Positions 59,901 to 64,000 of a DNA stretch of 64,000 nucleotides are shown piece by piece (the stretch's first letter is position 1; the number at the start of each line of letters is the position of its first letter). A program made the translations under genes and the position numbers. Under the pieces are notes generated by a model. It was given only the letters and a program-made list of their open reading frames with translations, did not search any database and was not told the origin of the DNA. The stretch comes from Cryptomeria japonica. Lineage: Eukaryota; Streptophyta; Pinopsida; Cupressales; Cupressaceae. The DNA lies in contig NC_081409.1 in the NCBI RefSeq assembly GCF_030272615.1, positions 912,887,840-912,951,839 of the forward strand. The letters run 5' to 3'.

Positions 59901-60401
59901 AGGAATGTCTTGTGTTGAAGTAGTCATTATGTTTGATGTAAAAGTAGGTATGCTAGCAATAGAAGTCGTCAAAGGAATAGAATGATTGTCTTGAGTAGGA
60001 GGTTGTGTATAACCCAAAGTTTCGGCACAACTTTTCATAGGCATCACATTTGAATCCACAATGTGTGCAATACCACGCAAAATATCAATTCCATTCTTAT
60101 CACTTTGAAGCATACGTTTTAGACCCTCAATTAAAGGAAGAGCTTGACTATCAGGGTATTCTTGAGACATCCATTGTCGAAAATCGTCAAATTGGTTATC
60201 CAATTTTGAAAGTTGTTCTATAGAAACCTCATGGAGAGCTTCTTCATCATTAAGAGGATTAGAGGAATTACCCATGTCCTCGTTAAAAAGGCCATTCAAA
60301 TTAGGTTCCATCTCCTCAGTAATTAAACCTTGGAAAGACTTAATTCTAAGGCTTCGTCTAACGGGAATAGTGTAGGTAGGGCTTATTGTTGTAAAACTCA
60401 T
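56973..60401 (-). CDS. G3 gag-protease-like protein, intact, 1,142 aa
   Basis: It starts MSFTTISPTYTIPVRRSLRI. Residues about 145-300 are Ser/Pro/Asn-rich. A Retrotrans_gag-type capsid spans about 314-475 (HLELYNGKGDPLTHVKTFQT; LFTRTLRDKALQWYFSLPSY). A variant knuckle, FCQFHRQPGHDTEKC, is at about 572-590. A retropepsin-like region at about 700-805 reads VLIDPSCMVNVITEEF, with D-P-S in place of D-[S/T]-G, so catalysis is doubtful. The C-terminal third is disordered, with RHDGLGLLPKPKIPPLYG (perhaps a G-patch relic), a very basic cluster (RRNRSARERRRKRRLRAQ, about 980-998; nuclear localisation or RNA binding) and an acidic tail. There is no pol. It assembles particles or binds RNA for the element and must borrow enzymes from a partner (inference). 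Confidence 0.9.
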   Translation of the reverse strand: MSFTTISPTYTIPVRRSLRIKSFQGLITEEMEPNLNGLFNEDMGNSSNPLNDEEALHEVSIEQLSKLDNQFDDFRQWMSQEYPDSQALPLIEGLKRMLQSDKNGIDILRGIAHIVDSNVMPMKSCAETLGYTQPPTQDNHSIPLTTSIASIPTFTSNIMTTSTQDIPPMITSHGGNPSSSINPLPSFNPTSSFIPSMSVPITSPQMNMTQGGNSFNHSIPPCSVPPFQSSPMTNYHSVPPPYSLPSFNNITPPSQSNTSNMNSSTEATINNLAQTVSSLQQQIASMNQSKFSVPTFDVASPLSLDIVQAIPPKHVEIPHLELYNGKGDPLTHVKTFQTICTDFAYDQRLLAKLFTRTLRDKALQWYFSLPSYSITSFEQLANAFIQQFQNNISPKVTLIDLMHCKQGVKEKVTDFIGRYKHLYAQISFPVPDNDIQRIFISNLQKDIREKLLFSEFTSFQQLCATLHNYQLTVSQMEQSHPMAPSDKGDSSQQPFGKFKPNRESIKFNENIINNNVNAASGVSPISKFFRKERKFTPLNESLHSIMNKLLEQNVLTLPPIRQIDPAKITSPYFDNKSFCQFHRQPGHDTEKCFALKGKIQDLIDNNTISISSVNDKGNKSVALPNQNLHIFTDPLPSHTSNAIDTTDSSVSPDDLVSMTPNVINFVEQQEKPKEPSITFDSSETIRAPDGPLYIVAKVKNTPCRGVLIDPSCMVNVITEEFLFTLQLNQVIYDKTDVVVKLFDAFSSPAIGSITLPIEVRNKSLDVNFAIIPSSEQFRVKLGYPWLSSIKAIASPIHKCLKFPHNGEVVTINHSLFKPAERTSSVPLDYFWPKQFQSLPPRSDHLFKSYQKWKTDMILSLSEPRTPKLDIPIILEKEVLPLKDKTNVFPQEDSQPIPMDVTMPMINKLPKSRPIPPRHDGLGLLPKPKIPPLYGVVPPPSFYREKRPSSSPIVQPKRPQPKHPSDKDENIPPPQSSQLPTKTRRNRSARERRRKRRLRAQTLQSPKTPSTSIIPFSPQPTIEPKSPKHKMHDGLDPVRVKDPIFINLDDDIDENVIHDENVTPVHSDSEYEYVDVDNHLSNEFSKALILAPRQEQRGLEHEHSPCLDLVIAPSAVLDVPPLACSLPSRNIDQQDRGVDDVLD

Positions 60402-61561
60402 GCACTAAAGAAAGAGAGAGATTTTGAATTTTAGAGGTAGCGAATTTCAGTAAAACCAGCCAATCTTCTAGATTTAAGCTGTTAAATACAATCAGGACAA
60501 TCTCCCGAAATTTTGAAAAAAATGTCCGGGACCGTGGCGCTCGGGGTGCACACGGTCCTCGCAACTTTTTTCGAAATTTGCAGGGATGAAAGTTATGATG
60601 ATTTTACAGCTAACCTGAAAAAATTGAGTGATTTTACGATCTGTAGATAGGCCAAATTAAAGTTGCAATCCCAAAATTGAACCCTACCAAGATTGTCGAA
60701 AAATGCAAAATTTGAATTTTGAAAAAGAGAGGGAAACTAGAATTTTGAATTTTATGATTTTAGAGGGAATACCAAAAGCAATGTAAGTTTTGAAATTTGA
60801 AAGTTGACTCAATTTCACACAAAATTCAATTTTGAAAGTGGAAATCAAAGTTGTTGTAATTAAGCACTTAATTTCAAAAGTCACAAATTGCAAAAATTTG
60901 AATAAAGCATTGAAATTTCGAATGAATGCTAACACACTTTTCAGATTTAGGACAGTAAGAAACACAATTTTGGCACAAATTTCAATTTCAACAATTTTTG
61001 AATGATTAGAAGCCTCAATCAAAGCAATCGCTAGACCAACTTTGACTATAATTTTGAAGGTGTTAAAATTGATAAAATCAGCCAAAATTCTGGATTTTAG
61101 CAGAAAAATACAGTAAGATCTAGCTCCCGAAATTTCGAAAAAAATGTCGGGGAAAATGGCGCTCGGAGTGCACACGGTCCTCGCAACTTTTTTCCAAATT
61201 TTCAGGGATGAAAGATATTGTGATTTTATTGCGGAATCCAAAGTTACAGCTGATTTGGAAGTGTTTTGATTAGTGAAATTGTCGGACAAAGGTTGAATCA
61301 AGAGGGTTTCAAAAATTAGGGTTTTGACACTTAACCACTTAATTTTCAAAATTAAAGCACAAATATGAATTGATAATTTGTAATAGAAGGGCAGATTCGA
61401 AACAAGCATTAACAATTAAACATTTCACAAGTTTAATTACTTAAAAAGAAAATTTAGGGTTTTTATGCAATTAACCTCTAAAATTTTGCAAAAGATCAAA
61501 CATGGAAATGTAATCAAGGAATCCAATTTTCAGATCTAACTATGAATAATCAGAAAGGATG
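60402..61561 (-). other. G3 5' leader with two copies of a ~115-bp segment
   Basis: Untranslated leader. Two related segments at about 60500-60615 and 61123-61225 share CCCGAAATTT, a 25-nt motif also found in the LTRs, and CAGGGATGAAAG. A 243-codon minus-strand frame at 60684-61415 has AT-driven, Ile/Phe/Lys-rich composition and is probably chance. Confidence 0.65.
60535..60559. promoter_or_regulatory. 25-nt repeated motif, leader copy 1, with hairpin
   Basis: TGGCGCTCG + GG + GTGCACACGGTCCT. The other copies are at 61157-61181 (leader), 55399-55423 and 61964-61988 (LTRs). Here GGACCGTG (60529-60536) pairs with CACGGTCC (60551-60558), leaving a 14-nt loop. Function unknown. Confidence 0.6.
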
Positions 61562-61579
61562 TTCACGTCGGGTTCACCA
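61562..61579 (-). other. G3 primer binding site
   Basis: Minus-strand TGGTGAACCCGACGTGAA, three bases after the 5' LTR. The initial TGG fits a tRNA CCA end. I could not name the tRNA from memory. Confidence 0.7.
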
Positions 61580-61582
61580 AAA

Positions 61583-62816
61583 TGTAAAGCGGAAAATCGC
61601 GATCGAACCCTAGTTGCTCTCCCCTCTTCCAACTCCAAGGAGAGAGAAGGGAGATTCACTAGGGTTGATGGTTTTCACTTAGGGGAGAGACTTTACATTC
61701 AAAAGAGGGGTTGAAACCCACAAGATCCAATCCCACACAATGCAAGATTGGATGCTAAATGTGTTTCAAGGGTTAAGAAAGCAAGGCTACCCTCTTTTGT
61801 AAAGAATGTTGATAGAAGAATTAAGCTAGGAATGCATAGAAAGTGACAAAGATTCGCTTATAAACTGAGATAGGGATATAGGATGAAGCTGCGGACTTGG
61901 AATTAGTAGTAAAATGTCGATATGGCGCTGTCCTGCAAATTTGAGCAAAAGTTGACGGGACGATGGCGCCCGGCGTGCACACGGTCCTCCGAAAAATCCG
62001 CGAAACGAAGGGGGATCTGTTCGTCTCTGCACAAGGATTCCATATCTTCAATTTCAGCCACGTACCTGCAACCTACACACAGAAAAGCGAAGACAATTGG
62101 GGGGTTAGGGATTAGGGGTTTGCCTTTAGGTCAAACCCTGGTTTTGGAATTAACCAAGAAATGAGAAATGCTGTAAATGTAATGTAAAACAAGTACTAAT
62201 ACCTTGTTGTAAGGATGTTTGTATCCTTATGTGCGAAGGTATAGATGTTGTTGTTTGTTGTATTGTTGTATGTTGTATGTAGCATGTAGTATGTGATCTC
62301 CTCTTCAATGGTTGAATCCTTGTCTTGAATGCAACACTTAGCCTTGAATGGAGACTTAGAATGATCAATTGCTTGAAAGAATGCTTGAATGCTTGAATGC
62401 TTGAGTATAGTTTCCACGCCTTTTCCCTCATATCCAATGAAAGAGGAAAATGTAGTTTATATACTTGTCAATTAGGGCTGATAGACTGATTTTCCCGACC
62501 TTAGGCCGACCAAGAAAGATAATTTTCCAATTTGCAAACATAAAGACCCGAAGTCCAAAAGAGACCGGGCCCAAAATAGGACCCAGGGACTAGGGCTCTG
62601 GGCGCCCTGGTTCTAAAGGACCAGGGCATTGGGCGCTCTGGTCCCACCTCCCGGGACAGCAGGGTGCAAAGGAGGTTCAGGCCAGGGTGCAAGAAAATGC
62701 AGTTTTTGGTGTCATAATCAGGTTTCGGGGTCTCCATTCAGGTTGCGTGTTGCGTCGCCATCGTGAAGACCGAAATGCAGTCGAAATTGCAAGTGTCGCA
62801 ATTTTAGGACGCTACA
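61583..62816 (-). repeat. G3 5' LTR
   Basis: Highly similar to 55018-56229. It keeps CGs that are TG or CA in the other copy (AAAATCGCGATC against AAAATTGTGATC). It has an expanded GC-rich inverted repeat around 62598-62645. It ends AGGACGCTACA, followed by the CATAC duplication. Confidence 0.95.
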
Positions 62817-62821
62817 CATAC

Positions 62822-64000
62822 TTGGCTAATATAGGCTCAGTAGGCTTTGTATGATCTTCTTCATCACTCAGTAATTGGATATCTTCTTCATTTTCTTCAA
62901 CAATTATCTTGGTAGGACTTCTCAGTTGCATATAGACAAATTCATCATAGTCTTCTGGTTCTTTGGAATTTCCTTCATCATTTCTTTCTGCAAATGAATC
63001 AATTTTCACATTTGCACTTTCTACTATTTTGTTAGATGATTTGATCAGACATTTAAATGCTTTGCTTCTAGAAGAATATCCTAGAAATGTTCCTTCTTCA
63101 CTTTTCTGATCAAACTTGCCATTTCTATCATCTTTATGAACATAGAATTTACTTCCAAAGATCTTAAAATAACTTACATTAGGTTTCTTGCCATACCAGA
63201 TTTCATAAGGTGTCTTCAAAGTACCTTTCTTCAATTGAACTCAGTTCAAGGTGTAAACAACTGTGCTTATTGCTTCTGTCCAAAACGTTTGTGGAACCTT
63301 CTTCTCAATCATCAGTGTTCTAGCACAATCCACAATAGATCTGTTTCTTCTTTCAGCTATTCCATTCTGCTATGGAGTTCTTAGTGCAGAGACTTGTCTT
63401 TTAATACCATGATCATTGCAAAATAGGTTGAACTCATCAGATGTGAACTCTCCTCCTCTATTTGATCTAAGACATTTCAGTTGTCTTCCTGTTTCATTTT
63501 CAACTCTAGCCTTGTACCATTTAAACATTTGAAAAGCTTCTGATTTTTCTTTTAAAAACATTACTGACATCATCCTTGAATAGTCATCCACAAATAATAT
63601 GAAATAGTTATCACCATAATAACTTTGAACTTTCATAGGACCACAAAGATTAGTGTGCACAAGATCTAAAATTCCCTTAGAAGTGTAGGACTTACTTGTA
63701 AAGCTTGATCTTGTCATCTTACCCATCTGGCATCCTCGACACATAGCATTCTCAGGTTTTTCAAGACTCAGTAGACCTCTTACTCAGTGCTTCTTACTTA
63801 TTTTGATCAGATTATCAAAATTAACATGACAAAACCTTTTATTCCATAACCAGGTATTATCAATCTTTGCATGCAAACACTTATTGTGAGTTGAGTCAAG
63901 GTGAAATGTATTACCTTTTGTTTGTGTCTCGGTACCAGCTAACTTTCCATTCTTGTCATGAACTTTGACAATTCCTTTCTGAAATTCTATTCGGTAACCT
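62822..64000 (-). pseudogene. Copia C pre-integrase and integrase domains, catalytic residues lost
   Basis: One phase, open to the window edge, with stops TGA 63784, TAG 63370 and TGA 63241. The zinc-binding part reads WLWNKRFCHVNFDNLIKISK then CRGCQMGKM (the first His of the usual WLWH is Asn). The catalytic core has HTNLCGPM where the family has HTD, and LRSNRGGEF where it has SDRGGEF, so both catalytic Asp are Asn (AAT). The Glu is kept in NGIAERRNRS. The TAG at 63370 falls in TP-stop-QNG, where TPQQNG is the rule. The C-terminal part (TPYEIWYGKKPNVSYFKIFG) leads into the acidic linker before reverse transcriptase and ends at the G3 target duplication. Confidence 0.88.

Larger units (their letters stand above)
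55018..62816 (-). mobile_element. complete gag-protease-only Gypsy-type element G3
   Basis: A 7.8-kb element, TSD CATAC at 55013-55017 and 62817-62821, LTRs of 1,212 and 1,234 bp with TG...CA ends, primer site 61562-61579, polypurine tract 56230-56245. It carries a single uninterrupted 1,142-codon gag-protease gene and no reverse transcriptase, RNase H or integrase. This is the plan of terminal-repeat elements with only a gag domain. The intact gene and similar LTRs make it the youngest-looking insertion in the window. It sits in Copia C between integrase and reverse transcriptase. Confidence 0.95.
51432..64000 (-). mobile_element. Copia element C, right end outside the window, interrupted by G3
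   Basis: From the right edge: pre-integrase domain, integrase (64000 to 62822), the G3 insertion, reverse transcriptase and RNase H (55012 to 53376), polypurine tract (52918-52930) and 3' LTR (51432-52917). The frame is the same on each flank, with four point stops. The closest relative in the window is Copia D. The left LTR end (TGAGAGGGG at 51432) is inferred from the C-run that also ends the Copia B LTR; its duplication partner lies outside. Confidence 0.88.

Noticed and set aside
60684-61415. 243-codon minus-strand frame in the G3 leader
   Set aside because: AT-driven composition (Ile, Phe, Lys, Leu), no motif, and located in the untranslated leader. Long but probably chance; conservation in other G3 copies would change this view.

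Overview
This window is intergenic DNA from a large, repeat-rich plant genome. Several LTR retrotransposons are nested in one another, AT content is high, Copia elements use the plant initiator-Met tRNA primer site, and no convincing host gene is visible. The size and style of the Gypsy and Copia elements would fit a conifer, but I cannot prove the species from the sequence.

Layout. 1-11172: a Gypsy-type element (G1, minus strand) with degraded gag, protease-like and G-patch segments, running off the left edge. It is split by a complete Copia element (Copia A, 4863-10978, minus, TSD GGTCC). 11173-14699: noncoding sequence with one candidate LTR. 14700-29547: a plus-strand Copia (Copia D), broken in its reverse transcriptase by a complete non-autonomous Gypsy-type element (G2, 15195-24891, minus, TSD CAAAG). 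29548-41553: AT-rich sequence with microsatellites and a ~3.2 kb unit present three times. 41554-49206: a complete non-autonomous Copia-type element (Copia B, plus, TSD GTTTA) inserted in the third unit. 49212-51431: the rest of that unit, an LTR-like stretch and a degraded coiled-coil ORF. 51432-64000: a minus-strand Copia (Copia C) running off the right edge, split by a complete gag-protease-only Gypsy element (G3, 55018-62816, minus, TSD CATAC).

Four element ends are fixed by target-site duplications that I read directly. Three of the four complete elements encode no reverse transcriptase or integrase (B, G2, G3) and must depend on partners. Copia B shares its LTR start and polypurine tract with Copia C and D, which points to mobilisation by C/D-type machinery.

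The least familiar items are: Copia B, with a capsid-less gag plus a 1,118-codon second gene of unknown function; the 88-bp perfect palindrome in one LTR of Copia A; the 39-nt tRNA-Lys match at the G2 primer site; a 25-nt motif present four times in G3; a conserved hairpin with a compensatory base change in Copia LTRs; and decay almost entirely by TAG and TGA codons without frameshifts, as expected from CHG and CG methylation.
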